Positions 36,024 to 45,212 of a stretch of DNA of 64,000 bases are shown here, piece by piece; within the stretch, counting starts at the first letter, position 1; every line of letters starts with the position of its first letter. The DNA is from Candidatus Flexifilum breve. Its GTDB lineage: Bacteria > Chloroflexota > Anaerolineae > Aggregatilineales > Phototrophicaceae. The notes below the pieces were generated by a model, which saw only the letters and a list, made by a program, of their open reading frames with translations, did not search any database and had not been told where the DNA came from. The DNA lies in contig JADKGC010000002.1 in the NCBI GenBank assembly GCA_016717205.1, positions 806,001-870,000 of the forward strand, in the 5' to 3' direction. The position numbers were made by a program, and so were the translations under genes.

Positions 36024-36417
36024 CCTCAGGCCCGGCCTCTCTTCTACACCAGCGGGACGATGGACGTATAAGCTTCCGCCCTTCGACTCAGGCGAAAGGC
36101 TGCTATCAAGGATAGATTCTTCATTTGTAGGGACGAGATAATGCGGTTTAACTTATGAAGGCGGAGTACCGCCCCCACCCCCGGCCCCTCCCCGAATTCG
36201 GGGAGGGGAGCCAGCAAAAGCGTCTTTTCTCCCCTCTCCCGCTTGCGTGGGAGAGGGGTAATCCGTGTCGTTTTCTTAAACTGCATTATCTCGTCCTTTC
36301 GTTGGGTTGATAAGGATTGAGGACGAGGATGCCTCGTCCCTACAAGTTTTCCGTTTTGAATCAGGTCGTATTCAACCAAGCTGATAACAAATACAATGCG
36401 TGGAAAGGCGGAGACAT
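36024..36417. repeat. 394-base intergenic region with a TGCA-type element and a palindrome
   Basis: No gene. 36127-36286 is the second TGCA-type element (left GGACGAGATAA-TGCG-GTTTAA, right TTAAAC-TGCA-TTATCTCGTCC; core 126 bp, about 20 bp shorter than copy 1). 36321-36343 is GGACGAGGATGCCTCGTCCC, a palindrome missing one central base. The proline dehydrogenase promoter is expected in 36344-36410; I see no strong boxes. Confidence 0.7.
36127..36286. mobile_element. TGCA-type palindrome-split element, copy 2
   Basis: Same internal modules as the copy at 8516-8695 (TTATGAAGGCGGAGTACCG, AGCCAGCAAAAGCGTCTTTT, GGTAATCCGTGTCGTTTTC) in the same orientation, but the rims read GGACGAGATAA/TTATCTCGTCC instead of GGACGCAATGA/TCATCGCGTCC. 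The rim changed in both arms together. Confidence 0.6.
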
Positions 36418-37338
36418 ATGCTGCGACGGTTACTCCTTTACTTATCGGCGGCGAAATGGGCGCGCGGAATCGTCATGCGCTGGGGCGTGGCGCGCACCGT
36501 GGCGCGGCGTTTCATCGCGGGTGAGACCATCGACGAGGCGCTGACCGTCAGCCGCCAGTTGAACGATCAGGGCTTGCTCGTCTCGCTTGACTACCTCGGC
36601 GAAAGCGTCGCGAGCGCCGCCGATACCGAAGACGTCGTCAGCACCTACCGCCGCCTGCTCGCGTCGATTCACGAACGTGGCCTGCAAGCGGGCGTCTCGC
36701 TCAAGCTAACGCACCTCGGCCTGGATATCGGCGAAGAACTCTGCCTGCTCAACCTGCGGGCTATTCTCACCGACGCCAAGGCGCATGCTATCCCCGTCAC
36801 CATCGACATGGAGAGCAGCGCCTACACCGAGAAGACGCTGCAAATCTTCCGCACCATGCATCAGGATTACGACTTCGACAACCTCGGTACGGTGATCCAA
36901 GCCTATCTCTTCCGCACGGCGGACGATATGCGCGCGCTGGCGACTGAAGGCGCGACGATTCGCCTGTGCAAGGGCGCTTACCTTGAACCGCCCACGGTCG
37001 CCTTCCCCGAAAAAGCCGACGTGGATAAGAACTACGTCGAGGTGATGCGCGCCTACCTCGCCGCGCCGCCGCCCGCCTATTTGCAGTTGGCGACGCACGA
37101 CGAGAACATCATCCAGACGGCGGAAGGACTGATCCGCGCGGGCAATCTGCAGAACCGCAGCGAATTCCAGATGTTGTATGGCATCCGCAGCGCCCGCCAG
37201 CTCGAACTGGCACAGGCGGGTTTCCCGGTGCGGGTGTACGTCCCGTTTGGCGAAGCGTGGTATCCATACTTTATGCGCCGCCTCGCGGAGCGTCCGGCGA
37301 ATCTGTGGTTCTTCGCCAAGAGCTTCTTCAGGTCTTAG
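36418..37338 (+). CDS. putA-like PRODH: Proline dehydrogenase
   Basis: FAD-dependent oxidation of L-proline to pyrroline-5-carboxylate; 306 residues, the single-domain (monofunctional) type. Start ATG 36418 has AAAGGCGGAG 4 bases upstream. Barrel motifs in order: SLDYLGESV, SLKLTHLGLDI, TIDMESSAYTE, IQAYLFRTADDM, RLCKGAYLEP with KADVDKNY, LATHDENII, QMLYGIR and the closing RVYVPFGEAWYPYFMRRLAE containing the R-R substrate-carboxylate pair. It probably works at the membrane, passing electrons to quinone. No P5C dehydrogenase lies in the window. Confidence 0.94.
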   Translation: MLRRLLLYLSAAKWARGIVMRWGVARTVARRFIAGETIDEALTVSRQLNDQGLLVSLDYLGESVASAADTEDVVSTYRRLLASIHERGLQAGVSLKLTHLGLDIGEELCLLNLRAILTDAKAHAIPVTIDMESSAYTEKTLQIFRTMHQDYDFDNLGTVIQAYLFRTADDMRALATEGATIRLCKGAYLEPPTVAFPEKADVDKNYVEVMRAYLAAPPPAYLQLATHDENIIQTAEGLIRAGNLQNRSEFQMLYGIRSARQLELAQAGFPVRVYVPFGEAWYPYFMRRLAERPANLWFFAKSFFRS

Positions 37339-37409
37339 GCGTACATAGCGATCGCGGTCTGCCGCGCTACAATCAGCGGTGATCGGAACGCAAACGAAAG
37401 TGGACGGCG

Positions 37410-38204
37410 ATGGCAACAGCCGAAATCAACGGGCAAGGCCTGTACTACGAGGACAGCGGCGGCGACCTCCCCGCGGTCGTGTTTATGCATGGCTTCCTGT
37501 TTGATCAGACCATGTTCGATCCGCAGGTGGAGTATTTGCGCGCCGATTACCGCTGCATCCGCTTTGACGCGCGCACGCTCGGGCAAACGCGCTGGGATGG
37601 CCGCCCATTCTCGCTTTACGACACCGCCGCCGATGCCATCGGTTTGCTCGATCAGCTGGGCATTCAACAGGCCGCTTTCGTCGGCATGTCGCAGGGTGGC
37701 TATACGTTAGTCCGCCTTGCGCTGCGCTACCCGGAACGCGTGTCCGCCGCCGTGTTCCTCAGCACCTACAACGGCATCGACACGGATGAGGTCAAAGCGA
37801 TCTATCGCTCGATGCGTGATGGCTTCGCCGGGGACGGGAAGGCGGAAGTGATCAACGTGTTCGCCCAATTATTCCTCGGCACGCATCAGGCGCTGCGCGC
37901 TTACTGGATTCCGCGCTGGCAGGCGCTGCCAGCGGCCAATGTGTTTCATGGGATGAACACGCTGATCGACCGGGACGAGATCTCGAGCGCGAAAGCCGGA
38001 CAGATAACCGCGCCTACGCTCGTCATGCACGGCGAAGGCGATCAGGGCATCCCGATGGCGCTGGCGGAACGCACGCTGGTGCGGGTGCTGCCCCACGTCA
38101 AGGGGCTGGTACGCATCCCCGGCGGCGCCCATGCGGCAAACCTGATGAACCCGGAGGCGACTAATCCGCCGCTCAAAGCCTTTCTGGATACGTATGCGCG
38201 CTAG
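37410..38204 (+). CDS. Alpha/beta-fold hydrolase
   Basis: 264 residues, start ATG at 37410. Oxyanion-hole motif FMHGFL at residues 25-30, nucleophile elbow G-M-S-Q-G-G with S94, acid probably in the TLVMHGEGDQG loop, and catalytic His in GGAHAANLMNPE near residue 247. This order matches the 3-oxoadipate enol-lactonase/haloperoxidase-like group. The substrate is unknown. The glycosyltransferase start overlaps its last 11 bases, so they are translationally coupled. Confidence 0.88.
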   Translation: MATAEINGQGLYYEDSGGDLPAVVFMHGFLFDQTMFDPQVEYLRADYRCIRFDARTLGQTRWDGRPFSLYDTAADAIGLLDQLGIQQAAFVGMSQGGYTLVRLALRYPERVSAAVFLSTYNGIDTDEVKAIYRSMRDGFAGDGKAEVINVFAQLFLGTHQALRAYWIPRWQALPAANVFHGMNTLIDRDEISSAKAGQITAPTLVMHGEGDQGIPMALAERTLVRVLPHVKGLVRIPGGAHAANLMNPEATNPPLKAFLDTYAR

Positions 38205-39576
38205 TTTTCAACGTTATCGCGTGCCGCTGCTGTTGATCGGCGCGGCGATCATCCGCCTGATCGTGCTGCTGGCGTTCCCCGGCGTGTTCGCCTTCGAGCA
38301 GACGGGCGCGATTCACGGTTCGGGCGCGTTTGATACGTATGCGGTCAATTTGCTGCAAACGGGCGTCTACGGTCTGTCCCCCGGCGTGCCGGATGCGATT
38401 CTCCCGCCCGGCTACAGCTATTTCCTCGCGGGCGTGTATGCCCTGTTGGGGCGCTCCGCGTTGAGCGTGGGCGCGGTCCATATCGCGCTGGACGTACTGT
38501 CGATCGCTTTGCTGGTCGAAATTGGGCGGCGCTTGTTCCGGCAGATGTGGATCGGCTGGATTGCGGGCGGGCTGTACGCGGTCTATCCCTATCTGATCTT
38601 CCAGAACCTCACGCTGATCGATACGCCATTCTTCATGGCGCTGCTCTACGCCTTCCTGCTCACTCTAATCGCGCTGCGTGACCGCGACCACCTGGACCGC
38701 GCGGCGTGGCTGCTCGCGCTCGGTGGCGGTGGCCTGCTCGGCGTGCTGGCGCTGGCGCGTCCGAACGTTTTGCCGCTCACCGCCTTGATCGCGCTCTGGT
38801 TTCTATTCCGCCGCTCCTTGCTGAACAGCATACTCCGCTTAATTCCGGTGGCGCTCGTCAGCCTGCTGGTCGTGCTCCCGTGGTTCATCCGCAATGCTAA
38901 CGTGTACGGCTCGTTCGGAACGTTTTCGGTGAATGGCGGGTCGAATTTCTATCAAGGCAACAATCCGCAGTCAATCCCGTTTTACCGCGCGGGCTACGAT
39001 ACGCAGTGGGTGACACCGCCTGCCGAGGTGATTCCCGAAACGCCCGCGGGGGATCGCCGTTGGTATGCGCTCACGTGGGACTACCTCAAGGCGAACCCCG
39101 CGGTGGTTCCCGAACTCCTGTGGGTGAAGTTCCTCACGCACTGGAGCATCGACATCTTCCCCCGGCTGAACCCGGTGGCCGGGATCGTGCCCAGCCTCGA
39201 CGCTCAGGGCAATGTGATCCCCGATGCGAATGCCCAAATCACGGGCGATGACCCCGTGACCCAGTACCAGCAGCCGCTGTTCGACCAGATCGGGCGCGTG
39301 CTGCATCGGTTCTACTTCGGCGGGCTGCTGCTCCTGTCATTGATCGGCATCGTGCTCACGTTTAAGGAGTGGCGCGAGGTGTCGCTGCTGTGGTTCGTGC
39401 AGATCTGCATGACGCTCATCTACCTGATCTTCCACCCGTCCACGCGCTACCGCGTCCCGACCGATCCGCTGCTGTTCCTGTTTGCTGCGGCCACCCTGTA
39501 TACGGCGATCACATGGGTAGGGCAGCGCCTCATACCACACCAACAGTTGTCAAGTAGGTTGCGTGTTCGGGGGTAG
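38194..39576 (+). CDS. Glycosyltransferase family 39-like integral membrane protein
   Basis: 460 residues with about eleven transmembrane helices. The first periplasmic loop carries the D and Y residues expected of the GT-C fold (GSGAFDTYAVNLLQTGVYG), then LPPGYSYFLAGVYALLG, as in ArnT/PMT-type enzymes that use polyprenyl-phosphate sugars. The large C-proximal loop (NANVYGSFGTFSVNGGSN, YQGNN) and the later STRYRVPTDPLL fit the PMT_2 group. Probably glycosylates lipids or surface proteins. It overlaps the hydrolase gene by 11 bases. Confidence 0.82.
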   Translation: MRASFQRYRVPLLLIGAAIIRLIVLLAFPGVFAFEQTGAIHGSGAFDTYAVNLLQTGVYGLSPGVPDAILPPGYSYFLAGVYALLGRSALSVGAVHIALDVLSIALLVEIGRRLFRQMWIGWIAGGLYAVYPYLIFQNLTLIDTPFFMALLYAFLLTLIALRDRDHLDRAAWLLALGGGGLLGVLALARPNVLPLTALIALWFLFRRSLLNSILRLIPVALVSLLVVLPWFIRNANVYGSFGTFSVNGGSNFYQGNNPQSIPFYRAGYDTQWVTPPAEVIPETPAGDRRWYALTWDYLKANPAVVPELLWVKFLTHWSIDIFPRLNPVAGIVPSLDAQGNVIPDANAQITGDDPVTQYQQPLFDQIGRVLHRFYFGGLLLLSLIGIVLTFKEWREVSLLWFVQICMTLIYLIFHPSTRYRVPTDPLLFLFAAATLYTAITWVGQRLIPHQQLSSRLRVRG

Positions 39577-39711
39577 TGCCATCTACCATTTTCTCGTAGG
39601 ATAGATTTTGCAGGGTCTAACCCAGTACGTAACTCCATGCCCTGCGTAAGCGGGAACCAGGGGCACACACGACAGGGTCTTATCTCTACCTGACGTTAGT
39701 TAAGAATCAAA

Positions 39712-39735
39712 CAGGACGAGGGGCGGCCTCGTCCT
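39712..39735. repeat. Inverted repeat between convergent genes
   Basis: CAGGACGAGG and CCTCGTCCTG, perfect 10-bp arms around GGCG, another member of the GACGAGG palindrome family. It is the only structure in the 188-base gap between the glycosyltransferase and potA; there is no U-tract. Confidence 0.75.
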
Positions 39736-39764
39736 GATCACAAGCAAATTCGGGGGCGGCGGGC

Positions 39765-40937
39765 TTACTCGGTCAGCACGCGGGCGTTTTCCGTCGCCCA
39801 GAAGACCATGACTTTATCACCGTTTTCGAAACGGGTGTCGTAGCGCGACCCGAAGTTCTGGATCCGCACGACGAGGTCGGTCTTTTCGCCGATGCGGACA
39901 GTGTAGCGCGTGTCCGTGCCGATGTAATTCGAGAAGGTGATCACGCCGGGGACAAACGTCTTGTCTTTCTCCGACTTGACCGCCTGCAGGACTTCGGCGG
40001 CTTCCACGCTGGTCGCTTCCATGCTGCCGTTGCCCGGGAGCAAGCTGATCTTCTCCGGGCGCACGGCGACCGTCACCTGCTGCCCTTCTTGCAGGTGATC
40101 GCCTTCGGGGAGCACGGCTTCGATCACGGTGTCCGCGCCGAGGTTCACGAGCGCGCACAGATCGCGGAAGGTGCTGTAGCGGCCTTCGACAAAGTTGGTC
40201 TCGCCGATGAAGTCCGCGACGAAGCGCGTGCGCGGCGTCTCGTAGATCTCTTCCGGCGAGCCGACTTGCAGCACCACGCCGTGATCCATGACGGCGATGC
40301 GGTCGCACATCGTCAGCGCTTCTTCCTGATCATGCGTAACGTACACAAAGGTGATGCCCAACTGGTGCTGCATGCTCATCAGCTCGTACTGCATGGCTTT
40401 ACGCAGCTTGAGGTCGAGCGCGCCGAGCGGTTCGTCGAGCAGGAGCACGGCGGGGCGCTTGACGAGCGCGCGGGCGAGCGCCACACGCTGCTGCTGACCG
40501 CCGGAAAGCTGGCGCGGTTTGCGGTCGAACTGGGTGAGGCGCACGAGATCGAGCGCTTCTTTGGCGCGCTTTTCCGCTTCCGCGCGCGGCACGCCTTCCA
40601 TTTCGAGGCCGAACATGACGTTTTGCAGCACGGTCATGTGTGGGAACAGCGCGTAATCTTGAAACACGGTGTTAACAGGACGGTGGAACGGGGGGACGCC
40701 CTGCACTGGCTTGCCGCGCAAGAGAATTTCGCCGCTGGAGGGTTCTTCGAAACCGGCAATCATGCGCAGAGTCGTGGTCTTGCCGCAGCCGCTCGGCCCC
40801 AGCATGGCGAAGAACTCGCCTTCGTAGATCTCCATCGAGACGTTATCGACGGCGCGCATGCCCGCTTCCCCACCGCGACCGGGAAACTCTTTGATGATGT
40901 TTTTTAGTTCAATGGCGACTTGTTGTTTCTGGCTCAT
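39765..40937 (-). CDS. potA: Spermidine/putrescine ABC transporter ATP-binding protein
   Basis: 390 residues. Walker A GPSGCGKTT at residues 47-55, signature LSGGQQQRVALARALVKRPA, Walker B LLLDEPLGALD, and the switch His in YVTHDQEEALTMCDRI. After the ATPase comes a TOBE-type regulatory domain (about residues 240-390, VAVRPEKISLLPG). The FQDYALFPHMTV Q-loop is PotA-like. It energises uptake through the fused permease encoded upstream. Last gene of the leftward potBC-potD-potA run. Confidence 0.95.
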   Translation of the reverse strand: MSQKQQVAIELKNIIKEFPGRGGEAGMRAVDNVSMEIYEGEFFAMLGPSGCGKTTTLRMIAGFEEPSSGEILLRGKPVQGVPPFHRPVNTVFQDYALFPHMTVLQNVMFGLEMEGVPRAEAEKRAKEALDLVRLTQFDRKPRQLSGGQQQRVALARALVKRPAVLLLDEPLGALDLKLRKAMQYELMSMQHQLGITFVYVTHDQEEALTMCDRIAVMDHGVVLQVGSPEEIYETPRTRFVADFIGETNFVEGRYSTFRDLCALVNLGADTVIEAVLPEGDHLQEGQQVTVAVRPEKISLLPGNGSMEATSVEAAEVLQAVKSEKDKTFVPGVITFSNYIGTDTRYTVRIGEKTDLVVRIQNFGSRYDTRFENGDKVMVFWATENARVLTE

Positions 40938-40997
40938 TTCTCTCCACCGCCCCCTAAACAGATGTCAGGGGCGATCAGTCGTGATCACCCCCGAAAG

Positions 40998-41026
40998 TGT
41001 AAGGGCGCAAGTGCTGCGCCCTTACA
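40998..41026. repeat. 12-bp-arm palindrome between potD and potA
   Basis: TGTAAGGGCGCA and TGCGCCCTTACA are perfect complements around an AGTGC loop. It belongs to the constant-rim palindrome family and sits within the transport operon, where as RNA it could tune the relative yield of binding protein and ATPase. Confidence 0.85.
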
Positions 41027-41040
41027 AGATATCGACGAAA

Positions 41041-42144
41041 TTAGCGACCGAGCAGGATCTTCACTTCATCCCACGCATCGCCGTAAGCCTGTTCCGCATC
41101 GGAGGAGACGGCCAGCGTCGTGAACGAACTGGCGATCGTTTCTTCGGTCGGGTAGACAATCGGGTTGTCGAGGTATTCCGGCAGAATCAGTTCGGCATCA
41201 ATCGAGGCCTGATTCGGGCTGGCGTAGGCGGTGTAGTTGCTGATGTCCGCGCCGACCTGCGCATTATAGATGTAGTCCATGAAAACGTGCGCGAGTTCGG
41301 GGTTGGGCGCGCCGACCGGAATAGCGAGGTTGTCGACCCACACCTGACCACCGGGTTCCGGCAGCACATAGTGGAAGTCTTCGCATTCGCAGTCCACGCC
41401 GATCTGGAAGATGTCGCCGCTGTATTCGATGGCGATATCGACATCACCGCGCTGCAGGAGCGCCTGACCGTCGTCCGCCGCGATGGCGACCACGTTGCCG
41501 CCGTTTTCCACGAGGAAGTCACGCGCCGCGGCGATTTCGTCCGGGTTTTCGCTGTTCGCGTCAAAGCCGAGGATGGTCAGCGCCACGCCGAACATGAAGC
41601 GCGGGTCGTCGATCCACGCGACCGGGCCAGCATAGCCGAAGACCTGATCCCACGAGGTGATCTCTTCGCCCACGGTGTTGATGTTGTAGCCGACACCCAG
41701 CGTGCCCCACTGATACGGGAGGCTGTACATCTGTTCCGGGTCGTAGGCGCTGTTGCGCAGCACTTCGCGGAGGTTCGCCGAGTTCGGGATTTTTGACAGA
41801 TCCAGCGGTTCAAGCAGATCGCGTCCGACCATCGTCGCGATCATGTAACCGGTCGGCACGACGATGTCGAAGCCGGGGTTCCCCTGGCTCAGACGCGCCA
41901 GCATTTCTTCGTTGCTGCCATAGACTGAGTATTCAACCGTGACGCCGCAAGCAGCTTCAAAGTTGGGGATCGTATCTTCCGCAACATACGTTGACCAGTT
42001 GTAAATGTTCAACGTTTGCCCCGCGAAGCCTTCCGGGCAAACCCAGGGTTCCGCGGTCGCTTCAGGCGTGGCATCTTGGGCCCACACCGGAGCGACGAGG
42101 ACGAACAACGCAGCCAATACCAATAAAACGTGCTTGTGCATCAT
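41041..42144 (-). CDS. potD: Spermidine/putrescine-binding extracellular protein
   Basis: 367 residues with signal peptide (KHVLLVLAALFVLVAPVWA-Q) and an acidic linker. The mature protein has the type II periplasmic-binding fold of PotD/PotF: LNIYNWSTYVAEDTIPNFEA at the start (the NWxxY substrate motif), VEYSVYGSNEEMLARL, FDIVVPTGYMI, SLPYQWGTLGVGYN and EPGGQVWVDNLAIPVGAPN. W and Y/D/E residues at these spots clamp the polyamine. It delivers substrate to the PotBC permease; gene order places it between permease and ATPase. Confidence 0.95.
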   Translation of the reverse strand: MMHKHVLLVLAALFVLVAPVWAQDATPEATAEPWVCPEGFAGQTLNIYNWSTYVAEDTIPNFEAACGVTVEYSVYGSNEEMLARLSQGNPGFDIVVPTGYMIATMVGRDLLEPLDLSKIPNSANLREVLRNSAYDPEQMYSLPYQWGTLGVGYNINTVGEEITSWDQVFGYAGPVAWIDDPRFMFGVALTILGFDANSENPDEIAAARDFLVENGGNVVAIAADDGQALLQRGDVDIAIEYSGDIFQIGVDCECEDFHYVLPEPGGQVWVDNLAIPVGAPNPELAHVFMDYIYNAQVGADISNYTAYASPNQASIDAELILPEYLDNPIVYPTEETIASSFTTLAVSSDAEQAYGDAWDEVKILLGR

Positions 42145-42307
42145 TCACTCTCCTTAGACCAATACGTAGCGGGAGTTATACACCCGTTTAGACCCTCACT
42201 CAACCGACAAGTTCCCCCGAATTTTCGGGTCTTGTTTTGTGAGCATTCACTGTGTCGTGACCGATTCGGGGAGGGGCGCGGCGTGCCGTACCCCTCCAAA
42301 TAGGCGG

Positions 42308-44191
42308 CTATGCTTTCGCGGCGTCACGGCCCTGCAGGAGCATCGAAATCGAAATCAGCAAGGTCGAGACGACGAGCATGAGTGTCGAAATGGCGTTAAT
42401 TTCCGGCGTGACCGTCAAGCGCAGCAAGCCGTACACGAACACCGGGAGCGCCGTCGTGCCGGGGCCGCTGACGAAGAATGTCACCACAAAGTCATCCAGC
42501 GAGAGCGTGAAGGCCAGCAGCGCGCCCGAGATGATCCCCGGTAGGATCAGCGGGAAGGTGACACGCCAGAAGGTGCGCCATTCGTTCGCGCCGAGGTCGC
42601 GGGCGGCTTCTTCGAGGCGGGGGTTCATATCGGCGAGGCGGGCGCGCACGACGATGGTCACATACGAGATATTGAAGACCACATGCCCGATGATGATCGT
42701 GCCGAAGCCGAACGACGGCTGCAGCGCGCCGCCGCTCACCCGGCTGATGAAGTTGAACACCAGGCTGAAGAACGTCAGCAGCGAAATTGCCTGCGTGATT
42801 TCCGGGATGACGACGGGCAGATACAGGATGCTGTCGATCAACCCTTTGCCGCGAAAATTGCCACGCACGAGACTGAGCGCGACCATCGTGCCGAGCACGG
42901 TCGCAATGGTCGTGGCGGCGAGGCCGATGAAGATGCTGTTACGCAGTGAAGTGAGCATCAGATCGGTCGAGAACGTCGCGTCACCGCCGACCGCGCCCGC
43001 GAAGATGTTCTGATACCAGCGCAGGGTGAAGCCCTGAAACACCGAGACCGAGCGCGAATCGTTGAACGAGAACAGTACGAGCAGCAAAATCGGCGCCCAC
43101 AGGAAGAAGTAATTGAACACCGGGTTCGCCCACAGGCCAATCTTGCCGATGCGCCGCACCAGCATGTCCCGCTGGATTTGCCCTTGATCAAGGGTGATCG
43201 TGCGCGTGGTCGTGATCTGGCGGTAGGTGCGCGCCGCAACTGCTGGGGTCGCCGTGACCGCGGCGGGCACCGGACGCCGCGCCTTGATGAAGGCATTGAT
43301 GCGCGCGAGCAGCTTGGACAGCCCGCCCGACTGCACGTACAGGCTGAACAACACTAAGCCCATCATCACCGCGGAGATGGCGGAGCCAAGCGGGAAGTTG
43401 CCGCTCGTCCCGCGGAACTGCCGCTGGATCAGGTTACCGATCATTAGCCCCTGCGTGCCGCCTAACAGGTCGGGGGTGACGAACGCGCCGATGGTCGGGA
43501 TGAAGACGAGAATACAACCTGCCAGCACACCGGGAAGCGTCAGCGGCAGCACCACGCGCAGGAAGACTTTGAGGTCGTTCGCGCCGAGGTCGTGCCCGGC
43601 TTCAACCAAACGGAACTGGAACTGCTCGACCGAGCTGTAGATCGGCAGCACCATGAACGGCAGATACCCGTACACCAGCCCGAGGATGACCGCGCCATCG
43701 GTGTAGAGGAGCTGCAGTGGCTCCTGAATGAGGCGGAGGTTCATCAGCAGCGTGTTGATGGTACCTTCTTCGCCGAGGATGATCTGCCATGCGTAGGTGC
43801 GGACGAGGAAGTTCGTCCAGAACGGCAGGATGACGAGAAACAGGGCGATCTGCTGCGCGCGCTTATTGGTGCGCGTGGCGATGAAGAAGGCCAGCGGATA
43901 GCCGATGATGAGACACACGACGGTCGTCAGGAAAGCGATGAAAATCGAGTCGAGGATGACCGGGAAGTACACGCCGCCAAACGTACGCTGATAGTGCTCC
44001 AGCGTCAGCGGCAGTTCCACTGAAGCGCCTTCGCCACGCGTCATCACGCTGTAGGCTAGCACGATCAGAATGGGGAGAACGAAGAAAAATCCCAGCCAAA
44101 GGACAGCGGGCAGCGCAAGCGATGCGCCTTGGGTCCTCTCTCTGGGCGAATGGCTGGAAGAACGGCTGAAATCTAAACTGAACGCCATCAC
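42308..44191 (-). CDS. potBC: Fused PotB-PotC spermidine/putrescine permease
   Basis: 627 residues, inner membrane. Two complete permease domains in one chain: a PotB-like half (LALPAVLWLGFFFVLPILI, then its EAA loop EAGHDLGANDLKVFLRVVLP at about residues 196-215) and a PotC-like half (PILLLVLFSFNDSRSVSVFQ, EAA loop EAARDLGANEWRTFWRVTFP). A charged linker (about residues 300-350, RRPVPAAVTATPAVAARTYR) joins them. In most bacteria these are separate genes. The reading frame is continuous with no overlap signature, so the fusion is probably real. It leads the operon and has a good promoter at 44236-44263. Confidence 0.92.
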   Translation of the reverse strand: MMAFSLDFSRSSSHSPRERTQGASLALPAVLWLGFFFVLPILIVLAYSVMTRGEGASVELPLTLEHYQRTFGGVYFPVILDSIFIAFLTTVVCLIIGYPLAFFIATRTNKRAQQIALFLVILPFWTNFLVRTYAWQIILGEEGTINTLLMNLRLIQEPLQLLYTDGAVILGLVYGYLPFMVLPIYSSVEQFQFRLVEAGHDLGANDLKVFLRVVLPLTLPGVLAGCILVFIPTIGAFVTPDLLGGTQGLMIGNLIQRQFRGTSGNFPLGSAISAVMMGLVLFSLYVQSGGLSKLLARINAFIKARRPVPAAVTATPAVAARTYRQITTTRTITLDQGQIQRDMLVRRIGKIGLWANPVFNYFFLWAPILLLVLFSFNDSRSVSVFQGFTLRWYQNIFAGAVGGDATFSTDLMLTSLRNSIFIGLAATTIATVLGTMVALSLVRGNFRGKGLIDSILYLPVVIPEITQAISLLTFFSLVFNFISRVSGGALQPSFGFGTIIIGHVVFNISYVTIVVRARLADMNPRLEEAARDLGANEWRTFWRVTFPLILPGIISGALLAFTLSLDDFVVTFFVSGPGTTALPVFVYGLLRLTVTPEINAISTLMLVVSTLLISISMLLQGRDAAKA

Positions 44192-44235
44192 GCCCCCAAT
44201 CGATTCTTAGGGTACGAACTAGGAAAACAGGGGCT

Positions 44236-44263
44236 ATTATAGGGCAAATCTGGGGGGGGGCAA
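44236..44263 (-). promoter_or_regulatory. Probable sigma70-type promoter of the pot operon
   Basis: Reading leftward: TTGCCC (44263-44258), 16-base spacer containing the C-run complement of a G10 tract, then a consensus TATAAT (44241-44236). It lies 45 bases upstream of the potBC start on the correct strand. Confidence 0.55.
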
Positions 44264-44392
44264 GTTTTGTTTTTTGCGGTGTTTCCTCCCCCTAAATTGC
44301 AGCAAATTCCAGCGATTTCCCTAAAGTGATACGAGGACTTAGAATAGAACGTTTGTACAATCCAGAACGTAACACTATAAGGAGATGTGGAT

Positions 44393-44920
44393 GTGGACAG
44401 CTATCTGAAAATTGGTCTGTGGCAGGAATTCGGCGCGGTGATCGACTATCTCGAACGGGCGCTCACGGCCTACCCCGAGCATCTGTGGACGTACTCGATG
44501 TGGCCGACGGGCGACGCGCCGCCAGAACGGTCGCAGGTGTGGTATGTCGCTTATCATGCGCTGTTCTGGCTTGACCTGTACCTGACGGGGACGGAAGACG
44601 GCTTTCTGCCACCCGCGCCGTTCCTGCTGATCGAGCAGGATGAACACGGTCCGATCCCCGAACGCGCGTACACCCAAGCCGAACTGCTGGACTATCTGCG
44701 CGGCTGCCGCCAACGCTGCCGGGCGACGATTCAGGCGCTCACCGACGAGTCGGCGGCGCGGAAGTGCAGTTTCAGTTGGGGTGAATGCAGCTTCTACGAA
44801 CTGCAAATCTACAGCCTGCGCCATGTGCAGGAGCATACCGCCCAGTTGAATCTGGTGCTCGGTCAGCAAGGCATCCCGACCGCCGACTATCCACTGCAAG
44901 CCCGAACGCCGCTGGCGTAA
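44393..44920 (+). CDS. DinB family protein
   Basis: 175 residues from the GTG at 44393, which has AAGGAGAT 6 bases upstream; a GTG at 44387 is too close to that site and the ATG at 44391 is out of frame. Four-helix DinB/YfiT fold: LWQEFGAVIDYLERALTAYP, VWYVAYHALFWLDLYLTG (first metal His), then CSFYELQIYSLRHVQEHTAQ with the H-x3-H pair of the second site. DinB proteins bind a divalent metal and often act in thiol or stress metabolism; the specific role is unknown. Divergent from the pot operon. Confidence 0.85.
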   Translation: MDSYLKIGLWQEFGAVIDYLERALTAYPEHLWTYSMWPTGDAPPERSQVWYVAYHALFWLDLYLTGTEDGFLPPAPFLLIEQDEHGPIPERAYTQAELLDYLRGCRQRCRATIQALTDESAARKCSFSWGECSFYELQIYSLRHVQEHTAQLNLVLGQQGIPTADYPLQARTPLA

Positions 44921-45212
44921 TGTCAACATCAGCGGATGCGATAAATCGCGTCCCTACGAAAACCAATTCGCTTCGGCGAGCAGTGTTGGCTCCCCTCCCT
45001 GAATTCGGGGAGGGGCCGGGGGTGGGGTCGGAATCTAACCTTTTAAACACCCTCCTGCCTCGTCCCTACAATAGCCCGCCTCCGGTCAGCCTGTCGTCAC
45101 ACCCTGTCTAACTAGACAGGTGATCCGCGCCCCAAGCCTATCCCGTTTGCCAGTGATACCGGTTCCACTTTTCTTCTATAGTGATGGTAGTACTCATTGC
45201 AGAGGTAGCGTC
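44921..45212. repeat. 292-base gap with palindrome and half of a CATG-type element
   Basis: GATGCGATAAATCGCGTCCC (44935-44954), then an inverted partial copy of the CATG-type element: GGCTCCCCTCCCTGAATTCG, GGGGCCGGGGGTGGGGTCGG, TTTTAAACACCCTCCTGCCT, CGTCCCTAC to 45069. Past 45100 the sequence is unremarkable and presumably holds the promoter of the signalling cluster. Confidence 0.65.

Noticed and set aside
42200..42235. Terminator between potBC and potD
   Set aside because: CCCGAA/TTCGGG forms only a weak 6-bp stem with a 2-base loop and no U-tract on the transcribed strand; at most a weak processing hairpin.
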